From assembly GCA_937892095.1 (NCBI GenBank), contig CALAVC010000044.1:1-6136 (forward strand): a DNA stretch of 6,136 nucleotides. The letters are read 5' to 3'. Both the position numbers and the translations under genes were made by a program. Of this stretch, positions 1-6,110 are shown piece after piece. Positions within the stretch are counted from its first letter, which is position 1. Every line of letters begins with the position of its first letter. The notes under the pieces were generated by a model that was given only the letters and a program-made list of their open reading frames with translations, did not search any database and was not told the DNA's origin. This DNA comes from an uncultured Bacteroidales bacterium (lineage in GTDB: Bacteria; Bacteroidota; Bacteroidia; Bacteroidales; Marinilabiliaceae).

Positions 1-1374
1 TTTCCAGATGAGGTCGCTTGCACCGAGGACACCTTCGGCAACTTTGCGCGTGTCGCCAGTAGCCCAAAGGTTTTTGAGCAAATCCATGATTTCTTGAGCA
101 TCGTTGGGGACGATGTCTGCACCATCGGCACGCTTGCCACCCTTGTAGTAGGTGATGATGGCAGCAAGACCAAGAACAAGACCTTTGGGAAGTTCGCCTT
201 TGCGTTCGAGATAGGTTTTGAGACCTGGAAGGTCGCGCGTCTGGAATTTCGGGAAGGAGTTGAGCATAATGCTCGTTACTTGGTGGTCGACGTAGGGGTT
301 GTCGAAGCGTTCGAGAACATCGGCAGCAAACTTCTTGAGTTCGTCCATTGGCAAATTGAGAGTTTGCATGAGTTCATCGAACTGAACTTTCTTGACGTAC
401 TTGCCGATGACGGGGTGCTTACAAGCGTCGCGCACGATGTTGACACCTGATAGGTAGGCGACAGGCGAAAGGACTGTGTGAGGACCATTGAGGAGGGTTA
501 CCTTACGTTCGTGGTAGGGTTTTTCGCTTTCGGCAATCTTGACTTGGAGACCAGCTTTTTCAGCAGGGAACTCTTTGCGAAGCTGAGCAATGCTCATATT
601 TTCAGGCTTCTCGATGACCCAAAGGTGGAAGATTTCGGCCTGAACAACGAGGTTATCGGCATAGCTAATGGCCTTTTGGATTTGAGCGATGTCCTTACGA
701 GGGAAACCCGGAACTATACGGTCGACAAGAGTTGCACAGACGTAGTTGTACTTAGTGAACCAATTCTTGAACTTCTCATAATCTTTGCCGAAGTCATCTT
801 TCCAGAGTTCGATGTATTGGTAGATACATTCCTTGAGGTGATGCCCGTTGAGGAAGATTAGCTCGCAAGGCATTATGATGAGACCTTTCTTAGGATCGCC
901 ATTGAAAGTTTGGAAACGACGATAGAGAAGCTGAACGAGCTTGCCAGGATAAGAACTTGCAGGAGCGTCGGAGAGCTTACAAGCGGGATCGAACGCGATG
1001 CCAGCCTCGGTGGTGTTGGAGATGACGAAACGTATTTCGGGTTGCTCGGCGAGGGACATGAACGCAGCGTTCTGACTATATGGGTTGAGAGCACGGCTGA
1101 TGGTGTCGATACGAGTGAGTTCGTTGACGGGCTTACCATTCTGACGACCTTGGAGGTTGACGTGATAGAGGCAGTCTTGACCATTGAGCCAGTCGACCAT
1201 ACCACGTTCGATAGGCTGAACGACGACTACGGAGCTATTAAAGTCGGTCTTTTGGTTCATGTTGTAGATGATCCAATCTACAAAAGCTCGGAGGAAGTTA
1301 CCTTCGCCGAATTGGATGATGCGCTCCGGCATAACACTCTTGGGTGCGGTGCGCTTATTAAGTGCTTTAAGCAT
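1..1374 (-). CDS. uxaB: Tagaturonate reductase (altronate oxidoreductase), C-terminus cut by window edge
   Basis: This enzyme performs NADH-dependent reduction of D-tagaturonate to D-altronate, the second cytoplasmic step of galacturonate breakdown. The frame is open for 458 codons from the ATG at 1374 to base 1 with no stop, so it is partial. Residues 17-34 hold the N-terminal nucleotide-binding stretch (ERIIQFGEGNFLRAFVDW), followed by NTTEAGI (120-126), PCELI (169-173), TLVDRIVPGFPR (215-226) and KVTLLNGPHT (291-300). The last gives the KxxxxNxxH pattern of the mannitol dehydrogenase family (K291, N296, H299), the known catalytic residues. Recalled E. coli UxaB (about 483 residues) matches along the whole length, including the RFxNPYxxHQ segment, and matches better than the paralogue UxuB. 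About 20 to 35 C-terminal residues are missing. It lies 43 bp downstream of the DUF386 gene and is probably co-transcribed with it. The start has an A-rich leader and no Shine-Dalgarno sequence. Identity is firm; preference for tagaturonate over fructuronate is inferred from similarity and context. Confidence 0.93.
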   Translation of the reverse strand, partial: MLKALNKRTAPKSVMPERIIQFGEGNFLRAFVDWIIYNMNQKTDFNSSVVVVQPIERGMVDWLNGQDCLYHVNLQGRQNGKPVNELTRIDTISRALNPYSQNAAFMSLAEQPEIRFVISNTTEAGIAFDPACKLSDAPASSYPGKLVQLLYRRFQTFNGDPKKGLIIMPCELIFLNGHHLKECIYQYIELWKDDFGKDYEKFKNWFTKYNYVCATLVDRIVPGFPRKDIAQIQKAISYADNLVVQAEIFHLWVIEKPENMSIAQLRKEFPAEKAGLQVKIAESEKPYHERKVTLLNGPHTVLSPVAYLSGVNIVRDACKHPVIGKYVKKVQFDELMQTLNLPMDELKKFAADVLERFDNPYVDHQVTSIMLNSFPKFQTRDLPGLKTYLERKGELPKGLVLGLAAIITYYKGGKRADGADIVPNDAQEIMDLLKNLWATGDTRKVAEGVLGASDLIWK

Positions 1375-1417
1375 TTTAGTTAGAATTTTGTGAAGTTACT
1401 TTCTTGGTTTGCAAGTT

Positions 1418-1894
1418 TTACATCTTGACTTTGAAGACAATTTTTTTTGCGACTTTTGGTTCACCAACCATCATGCAGGGTGCATGAAGATCGCAAGGCT
1501 CGAGGATTGCACCTTCACCAGCACTGAGGACAGCATGGCTAAGTTGCTTTTTGGCGAGACAGAAATATATGTCTTTTTCGGCATTATATTCGGGCTCTGC
1601 GTCAACGTTGGCATAGTCGGAGTAACCAATGATTTCTTGTCCTTCGAAGATGTATTGGACGTCAGCGTAGGCCTTGTGACCTTCGAGGCGAGCATTGGCG
1701 TGAATCTTGGTGTTGTAAACTTGGAAAATGGCGTAGACGTTCTTACCATCGATTTCGATAGTCTTCTTGTCGCCAACGTTCATGCCAGCAAAGACAGCAG
1801 AAAGGTCGGTATTCTTGATGAAATCGAAGACTTTGCCATAGCGCTTGTTGTCGGCTTGTGCCTTGAGGGCCTCAACGGTTCCAAATATTGCCAT
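1418..1894 (-). CDS. YhcH/YjgK/YiaL (DUF386, EbgC-like) family protein
   Basis: This is a 158-residue protein of the YhcH/YjgK/YiaL family, small cupin-like beta-barrel proteins found in many sugar and sugar-acid operons (EbgC, the beta subunit of evolved beta-galactosidase, is a relative). The biochemical role is not settled; sugar isomerase or anomer-handling activity has been proposed. Family marks are the EGHKAYADVQYIFEGQE stretch (71-87), with E71 and H73 in the usual ExH metal-site position, and CDLHAP (134-139), with H137 as a further likely metal ligand, followed by the KVxKKIVFKV C-terminal strand. Length is typical (about 150). There is no signal peptide or membrane segment, so it should be cytoplasmic. 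It lies between the transporter and uxaB, which suggests it acts on an incoming uronate or an open-chain intermediate; that is inference. The ATG at 1894 is preceded by a long A-rich leader, and the protein starts with MAIFGTVEAL, usual for the family. Confidence 0.88.
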   Translation of the reverse strand: MAIFGTVEALKAQADNKRYGKVFDFIKNTDLSAVFAGMNVGDKKTIEIDGKNVYAIFQVYNTKIHANARLEGHKAYADVQYIFEGQEIIGYSDYANVDAEPEYNAEKDIYFCLAKKQLSHAVLSAGEGAILEPCDLHAPCMMVGEPKVAKKIVFKVKM

Positions 1895-1954
1895 ATTATT
1901 TACGTCTTTTTATGTTTTTGTTTGTTGAATTTATGTTGAGAGGAACAGAGTGGT

Positions 1955-1983
1955 CAAAAATCAAAGAGGGAATGGGGGACAAA
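1955..1983 (-). promoter_or_regulatory. Weak candidate Bacteroidetes-type promoter for DUF386-uxaB
   Basis: On the minus strand, GATTTTTG (1962-1955) differs at one defined position from the Bacteroidetes -7 consensus TAnnTTTG. A TTTG (1983-1980) lies 17 bases further upstream, against the usual 19-21 for the -33 element. Transcription would start near 1948 and leave a leader of about 54 nt. The placement between the exuT terminator-like hairpin and the DUF386 start makes sense, but the match is imperfect and such T-rich words are common. Confidence 0.25.
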
Positions 1984-2010
1984 CGTGATTGGATTAAAGG
2001 AGGGGTAAGG

Positions 2011-2058
2011 ATATAAAAGGCGAAGCCACAATCGCCACATGCAACGATGTGGCTTCGC
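2011..2058 (-). terminator. Intrinsic terminator-like hairpin after exuT
   Basis: An 11-bp perfect inverted repeat pairs 2020-2030 with 2048-2058 (GCGAAGCCACA / TGTGGCTTCGC). After a one-base bulge at 2031, a further 3 bp (2032-2034 with 2045-2047) leaves a 10-nt loop. Read on the minus strand, the stem begins 13 bases past the exuT stop and is followed by C-TTTT-ATAT, a short U-tract. An alternative register exists because GCCACA occurs twice in the left part (2025-2030 and 2034-2039). This is the strongest terminator candidate in the window and is followed by the longest spacer. Confidence 0.72.
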
Positions 2059-2071
2059 TCAAATGGTTTGA

Positions 2072-3445
2072 TTAGTCGAGAACGACTTGTTTGTATTTAG
2101 GAACGAGTGTCTTCATGACAAACCATGCGATGAGGTAGGCGAATGCGCAAACACCGAACATGATTGTGTAGGCCTTTTCGGTGCCAAAAGCACCGTCACA
2201 ATAGCCTGCAAGAAGCTGAACGAACACACCACCGAGACCACCAGCGGCTGCACCGATACCTGTGACTGTGCCGACGGCCTTCTTGGGGAACATGTCTGAA
2301 ACAGTTGTGAAGAGGTTGGCAGACCATGCTTGGTGAGCAGCACCAGCTATGCTGATGATGGTAACAGCAGCAATGATACCTGCAGCCCCTGCGAGAGGTT
2401 GTGTTGCGAGGAGTATAAGAGGACAAACGGCAATGATGAGCATTGCAGTCATGCGTGCCTTATAGGTCTCAAGACCTTTGTTGATGAAGTGCATAGGGAG
2501 AGCACCACCATAGACGGAGCCAACGATGGCGACACCGAAAACGATGAAGTTGGTAATCATGACTGTGTGTGCTGTTTCTTCGGGAGACATACCACCGCAG
2601 AACTGTTGCTTGACGTAGGTTGGAAGCCAGAAAAGGAGAAACCACCAAATGCCGTCGGTCATGAACTTACCGAAAGCGAAAGACCATGTTTGCTTGAACG
2701 TTAGCATTTTGCCCCAAGAAACCTTGGTGTCGTCGGCGTTCTCGGTTGACGCTTTTACATCTTCAATATCGCTATTGATAAGGTCGTATTCGGCTTGGTT
2801 GATTTTTCCAGCTTCGAGCATCTTTTTAGGAGCCTTGTACATAATGCCCCAGAAGATGAGCCAAAGGAAACCAAGGATACCAGTGATGATGAAGGCCATT
2901 TGCCAACCATGGAGCGAGCCTGCGAACTCTTTACCATCGGCCCATGTGAGGAGGCACCAAGGCACGAAGATGGCACAAATCATAGCACCGATGTTGGAGC
3001 CAGAGTTGAAGATACCAGTTGCGAGAGCACGTTCTTTCTTTGGGAACCACTCGGCAACAGCCTTGATAGAGGCAGGGAAGTTGCCTGCTTCGCCAGCACC
3101 AAAAAGGCTACGAGCAACGCAATGAGCAGAAAGGCTCTTGCCCATAAATGCGCTACAAATGCCTGCGATGGACCAAAGGATGAGAGATGCTGCAAGACCG
3201 ACTTTGGTGCCAAGTTTGTCAATAATCCAACCAGCAACGAGTGTGAAGCCAGCATAGAAAAGTGTAAAAATAGACGTAAGATAGGAGAACTGCTGCGAAG
3301 TCCAACCGAATCCTTCGGGTGAGCAGAAGTAGTCTTTAAGGAAACCGATGACATTTCGGTCCATATAGTTGATGGTGGTCGAGAAGAGCAGCAAGGCTGC
3401 AATTGCCCACCTATATTTTGTCATCTTTTGAGTTGCTTCTGACAT
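2072..3445 (-). CDS. exuT: MFS hexuronate transporter, ExuT-like (anion:cation symporter family)
   Basis: This is an inner-membrane proton-coupled symporter, probably for galacturonate and/or glucuronate. The 457-residue protein has roughly 12 hydrophobic segments and no cleavable signal. Family marks are INYMDRNVIG at the end of the first membrane segment (25-34), GAGEAGNFPAS (116-126), FPKKERALATGIFNSGS (134-150), and in the second half WWFLLFWLPTYV and GAAHQAWSANLFTTVSDMFP. D29 and E119 line up with the acidic residues (Asp46, Glu133) involved in proton coupling in the relative DgoT; this is a positional inference. A hydrophilic loop rich in charged residues separates the two six-helix halves. 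The start at 3445 (MSEATQKMTKYRW) is chosen because the frame extending to 3559 would add 38 unlike-family residues, run through a hairpin and overlap kdgA. The operon indicates a hexuronate substrate, but the exact one cannot be read from sequence. Confidence 0.9.
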   Translation of the reverse strand: MSEATQKMTKYRWAIAALLLFSTTINYMDRNVIGFLKDYFCSPEGFGWTSQQFSYLTSIFTLFYAGFTLVAGWIIDKLGTKVGLAASLILWSIAGICSAFMGKSLSAHCVARSLFGAGEAGNFPASIKAVAEWFPKKERALATGIFNSGSNIGAMICAIFVPWCLLTWADGKEFAGSLHGWQMAFIITGILGFLWLIFWGIMYKAPKKMLEAGKINQAEYDLINSDIEDVKASTENADDTKVSWGKMLTFKQTWSFAFGKFMTDGIWWFLLFWLPTYVKQQFCGGMSPEETAHTVMITNFIVFGVAIVGSVYGGALPMHFINKGLETYKARMTAMLIIAVCPLILLATQPLAGAAGIIAAVTIISIAGAAHQAWSANLFTTVSDMFPKKAVGTVTGIGAAAGGLGGVFVQLLAGYCDGAFGTEKAYTIMFGVCAFAYLIAWFVMKTLVPKYKQVVLD

Positions 3446-3470
3446 TTTATTGTTGTTTGTTTTATTTGCT

Positions 3471-3505
3471 AAAAGCGTTGCACACCTTAAAGACGGCGTG
3501 CAACG
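3471..3505 (-). terminator. Hairpin between kdgA and exuT, possible partial terminator
   Basis: Arms 3476-3486 and 3495-3505 form an 11-bp stem in minus-strand RNA, with an 8-nt loop (GUCUUUAA). The one non-Watson-Crick position (3484 with 3497) is a G-U wobble in minus-strand RNA but an A-C mismatch on the plus strand. The stem is followed by C and then UUUU (3474-3471). Only about 30 bases separate it from the exuT ATG, with no room for a separate promoter after the stem, so exuT must be reached by read-through or from a start inside kdgA. A partial terminator or a processing/stability hairpin fits best. Confidence 0.6.
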
Positions 3506-3525
3506 TTTTTCGCTGTTACATAAAA

Positions 3526-4194
3526 TTACTTGAGAAGAGGCTTGATGATGTCGAGACACTCACGGCACTTGTTGGTTACGTAAGCCCAATCGCCAGCCTT
3601 AACTTTGTCGCTGGGGAAGAGCTTGCTACCCATGCCGACACAGAAGACGCCTGCGGCAAACCATTTCTCAAGGTTCTCCTTTTCGGGCGCGACACCACCA
3701 GTGACCATAATTTTGCTCCAAGGCATAGGAGCCTTGAGGCCCTTAACCATGTTGGGACCATAGACATCGCCAGGGAAGAGTTTGGTAAGATCGCAACCGA
3801 GCTCTTGTGCCTTGCCTATTTCGCTGACAGTGCCACAACCTGGGCAGTAGGGAACGAGACGGCGATTGCAGATGGGTGCTATTTCGGGGTTGAAGAGTGG
3901 ACCAACAACAAAGTTTGCACCGAGCTGAATGTAGAGAGCTGCCGTGGGAGCGTCGACGATAGAGCCAATGCCGAGAGCGAGTTCTGGACATTCTTTGTCG
4001 GCCCATTTTACGAGTTCGCCGAAGACTTCTTGAGCGAAGTCGCCACGATTGGTGAATTCAAAAGCGCGAACGCCACCTTCGTAGCAAGCCTTTACAACAT
4101 CCTTGCAGACGTCGAGGTCTTTGTTGTAGAAGACAGGAACCATACCTGTCTCACGAATCTTGGCGAGAACCGCCAACTTATCGAATTTTGCCAT
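3526..4194 (-). CDS. kdgA: 2-keto-3-deoxy-6-phosphogluconate (KDPG) aldolase
   Basis: This is a cytoplasmic class I aldolase that cleaves KDPG to pyruvate and glyceraldehyde 3-phosphate, the final step of the pathway. At 222 residues it has normal family length. Compared with the E. coli Eda active site (Glu45, Arg49, Lys133), the equivalents are E46 and R50 in FEFTNRGD and the Schiff-base lysine K138 in TKLFPGDVYG. Other family blocks are GIGSIVDAPTA (75-85), FVVGPLFNPEI (95-105), PGCGTVSE (118-125), VTGGVAP (164-170) and the phosphate-binding GVFCVGMGSKL (182-192). No active-site residue is missing. The start at 4194 gives MAKFDKLAVL; upstream is A/T-rich with an ACAATAA word and no Shine-Dalgarno sequence. 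It is 97 bp downstream of kdgK, whose product it uses. Some members also cleave 2-keto-4-hydroxyglutarate, but the pairing with kdgK makes KDPG the natural substrate. Confidence 0.94.
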   Translation of the reverse strand: MAKFDKLAVLAKIRETGMVPVFYNKDLDVCKDVVKACYEGGVRAFEFTNRGDFAQEVFGELVKWADKECPELALGIGSIVDAPTAALYIQLGANFVVGPLFNPEIAPICNRRLVPYCPGCGTVSEIGKAQELGCDLTKLFPGDVYGPNMVKGLKAPMPWSKIMVTGGVAPEKENLEKWFAAGVFCVGMGSKLFPSDKVKAGDWAYVTNKCRECLDIIKPLLK

Positions 4195-4231
4195 TAGAGC
4201 TTATTGTAGCTATTGATATATTTCTAAGATA

Positions 4232-4268
4232 AAGAGTAGATGAGGATTAGGCTCCCCACCCTACTCTT
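4232..4268 (-). terminator. Two-part hairpin between kdgK and kdgA
   Basis: The outer stem pairs 4232-4239 (AAGAGTAG) with 4261-4268 (CTACTCTT), 8 bp. After a small internal loop, an inner 6-bp stem pairs 4241-4246 with 4253-4258 and closes a 6-nt loop. The pair 4243/4256 is G-U in minus-strand RNA but A-C on the plus strand. What follows on the minus strand (TATCTTAG) is not a clean U-tract, so this is a weak terminator or an mRNA stability/processing hairpin. A smaller palindrome, TTCTAA-5 nt-TTAGAA (4275-4291), sits directly after the kdgK stop. Confidence 0.5.
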
Positions 4269-4274
4269 CTTTGT

Positions 4275-4291
4275 TTCTAACAAGATTAGAA
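4275..4291. repeat. Short palindrome TTCTAA-N5-TTAGAA at kdgK 3' end
   Basis: This is a perfect 6-bp inverted repeat with a 5-base spacer, immediately beyond the kdgK stop codon. A further TTTCTAA occurs at 4221-4227 on the other side of the larger hairpin. It could be a minor RNA stem in the 3' untranslated part of kdgK or an operator-like site. It is AT-rich and short, so chance is possible. Confidence 0.35.
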
Positions 4292-5314
4292 TTAGCGTTG
4301 TACGCGACCGTTGGCGTTGCCACCAGCGAGGCTTTCAACTTCATCGACAGAGACGAGGTTGAAGTCGCCATTTATGGTGTGCTTGAGAGCCGACGCTGCG
4401 ACAGCGAACTCGAGAGCTTCGCCTTGTGTGGGCTTGGTAAGGAGACCATGGATGAGACCACCAGAGAAAGAGTCGCCACCACCTACACGGTCGATGATTG
4501 GATTGATTTCGTAGCGTTTGCTTTGGTAGAATTCTTTGCCATCGTAGATGAGGGCCTTCCAACCATTGAAGGTTGCAGAGTAGGACTCACGAAGAGTGGA
4601 GACAACATACTTGAAGTCGAATTCTTTGGCCATTTGCTTGAATATCTTCTCGTAGCCACTTGCGTCGGTCTTACCGCCTTCGACATCGGCATCGGGCTTA
4701 AAGCCAAGGCAGAGTTCAGCATCTTCTTCGTTACCAATGCAGACATCGACATATTTCATGAGAGGCTTCATGATGCTGATGGCTTTTTCGCTTGTCCAAA
4801 GTTTCTTGCGGAAGTTGAGGTCGACAGAAACTGTTACACCGTTACGCTTAGCGGCCTCGCAAGCGAGACGAGTCAACTCGGCAGCCTTATCGGAGATGGC
4901 AGGAGTTATGCCTGACCAGTGGAACCACTGAGCACCTTTCATTATGGCATCGAAATCGAAATCTTTGGGATCGGCTTCGGCGATGGAAGAGTGAGCACGG
5001 TCGTAGATGACCTTAGAAGGACGCATGCTTGCACCAGTCTCGGCGTAGTAGAGTCCGACACGATCGCCACCACGAGCAATGAACTGCGTGTTGACACCAT
5101 AGCGACGAAGGGCGTTGACGGCTATCTGACCGATTTCGTGCTTAGGAAGTTTGGAAACGAAATAGGCATCGTGACCATAGTTAGCAACACTGATGGCTAC
5201 GTTGGCTTCGCCACCACCAGGGATAATGCGAAAAGACTCGCTCTGAATGAAGCGATCGTTGCCTTCGGGAGAGAGGCGAAGCATGATTTCGCCAAGAGTT
5301 ACAATCTTTGCCAT
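4292..5314 (-). CDS. kdgK: 2-keto-3-deoxygluconate kinase (PfkB/ribokinase family)
   Basis: This cytoplasmic kinase transfers phosphate from ATP to 2-keto-3-deoxygluconate to make KDPG for the adjacent aldolase. It has 340 residues, the usual family size. Visible features are the N-terminal VTLGEIMLRLSP strand with the early substrate loop, PGGGEANVAIS (32-42), VDLNFRKKLW (164-173, typical of KDG kinases), GNEEDAEL (194-201), and the PfkB signature DRVGGGDSFSGG (275-286), where D281 is the catalytic base and GGG is the anion hole. The start at 5314 (MAKIVTLGEI) is chosen over an in-frame ATG at 5353, because the extra 13 residues are basic, unlike the family, and encoded in the A-rich leader. 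It lies 101 bp after uxaC and 97 bp before kdgA. The DxNxR-LW block plus context favour KDG kinase over fructokinase or another sugar kinase. Confidence 0.93.
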   Translation of the reverse strand: MAKIVTLGEIMLRLSPEGNDRFIQSESFRIIPGGGEANVAISVANYGHDAYFVSKLPKHEIGQIAVNALRRYGVNTQFIARGGDRVGLYYAETGASMRPSKVIYDRAHSSIAEADPKDFDFDAIMKGAQWFHWSGITPAISDKAAELTRLACEAAKRNGVTVSVDLNFRKKLWTSEKAISIMKPLMKYVDVCIGNEEDAELCLGFKPDADVEGGKTDASGYEKIFKQMAKEFDFKYVVSTLRESYSATFNGWKALIYDGKEFYQSKRYEINPIIDRVGGGDSFSGGLIHGLLTKPTQGEALEFAVAASALKHTINGDFNLVSVDEVESLAGGNANGRVQR

Positions 5315-5343
5315 TGGGGTTTTTATTGTTGTCTTTTTTCTTG

Positions 5344-5409
5344 ACCTAAGCAAGTGCTGAACACACGTTAAAGTGCGCTCAGCCTTGCGTGGGCACAGAT
5401 GATTTAGGT
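5344..5409 (-). other. Strong RNA hairpin between uxaC and kdgK (no U-tract)
   Basis: In minus-strand RNA, 5387-5373 pairs with 5366-5351: 4 bp (CAAG/CTTG), 5 bp (GCTGA/TCAGC) and 6 bp (GCGCAC/GUGUGU, including two G-U wobbles). There is one bulged base (5355) and a 6-nt loop UUUAAC. An outer ACCTAA/TTAGGT pair (5344-5349 with 5404-5409) can close the whole element. The two wobbles would be A-C mismatches on the plus strand, which points to minus-strand RNA. What follows on the minus strand is CTTAGGTCAAGAAAAAAG, with no U-tract, so a processing or stability element is more likely than a terminator. Confidence 0.55.
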
Positions 5410-5415
5410 TTGTTT

Positions 5416-6110
5416 TTAGAAGTTAAAATAGCTCTTAGCGTTGTTGTAGCAGATGTCTTGAACCATCTGATTGACGCGTTGTTCTTCGTAGCCAGAGTAT
5501 GGGACTTCGCCGTTCTCGATGTCGACACCGAGGAGATTACAAAGCGTACGGCGGAAATATTCGTGGCGTGGGTATGAGAGGAACGAGCGAGAGTCGGTGA
5601 GCATACCGACAAATCGGCTGAGAAGACCGAGCACAGAAAGCGCATTCATTTGCTTCTGCATGCCATCTTTCTGATCGAGGAACCACCAACCAGAGCCAAG
5701 TTGTATCTTACCAGGTACGCTACCATCTTGGAAGTTGCCGAGCATGGTTGCGAGTACTTCGTTGGCACATGGGTTGAGGTTGTAGAGGATGGTCTTAGCG
5801 AGTTTACCTTCGGTATTGAGTTTATCGAGGAACTTGGCACACTTTTTAGCTGTGGTAAATTCGCCGATAGAGTCGAAGCCAGTATCGGGACCAAGGAGCT
5901 TGAACATCTTGGTGTTATTGTTGCGAATGGCTCCATAGTGGAACTGTTGTGTCCAACCAGCTTCGGCATCTTGCTCAGCGAAGATTATCATCATTGCACT
6001 CTTGAACTTGAGTATTTCTTCGTTGGAGAGGGCTTTTCCGCCATAGACCTTATTGAAGATGGCTTCAATTTCGGCATCGGTGTAATCTTCTGCGTAGAAC
6101 TCTTCGATAC
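5416..6110 (-). CDS. uxaC: Uronate (glucuronate/galacturonate) isomerase, C-terminal half
   Basis: This enzyme isomerises D-galacturonate to D-tagaturonate and D-glucuronate to D-fructuronate, the first cytoplasmic step of hexuronate catabolism; it belongs to the amidohydrolase fold. About 231 codons are present, against roughly 468 in family members, so the N-terminal half is missing because the sequence ends, not through a mutation. Reading N to C one sees IFNKVYGGKALSNEEILKFK, then WTQQFHYGAIRNNNTKMF, LLGPDTGFDSIGEF, ILYNLNPCANEV, IQLGSGWWFLDQKDGM and MLTDSRSFLSYPRHEYFRR, all highly conserved UxaC blocks. The TDSRS motif (codons near 5584-5598) carries the active-site Asp and Arg. The frame stays open through 6136, but the last 26 bases are sequencing adapter, so genuine coding ends near 6110. 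An internal ATG at 5994 is not a start, as conserved sequence continues upstream of it. This is the first gene seen in the transcribed block. Confidence 0.95.

Noticed and set aside
94..1383. Three consecutive plus-strand open frames (94-450, 478-861, 910-1383) covering most of the region
   Set aside because: They are antisense shadows of uxaB. The minus-strand frame is open throughout and matches UxaB block by block, whereas the plus-strand translations resemble no known family. The true gene is easy to miss because it runs off the left edge without a stop.
1409..1939. 176-codon plus-strand open frame opposite the DUF386 gene
   Set aside because: The minus-strand product has the family motifs and a proper leader; the plus-strand frame is its shadow.
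3446..3559. N-terminal extension of the transporter to an ATG at 3559
   Set aside because: It would overlap the end of kdgA, pass through a hairpin, and add 38 polar and cysteine-containing residues not seen at the N-terminus of this family. The ATG at 3445 has a typical A-rich leader.
3403..4197. 264-codon plus-strand open frame opposite kdgA
   Set aside because: It is fully antisense to a gene with intact KDPG aldolase motifs. It is open because the sense gene rarely uses the codons (TTA, CTA, TCA) that give antisense stops.
4271..5344. Two long plus-strand open frames opposite kdgK (4271-4915 and 4919-5344)
   Set aside because: They are antisense to a clear PfkB kinase, their translations show no recognisable domains, and the cause is the same codon bias.
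5315..5353. N-terminal extension of kdgK to an ATG at 5353
   Set aside because: The added residues are short, basic and encoded by the A-rich leader, and kinases of this family begin close to the VTLGE strand.
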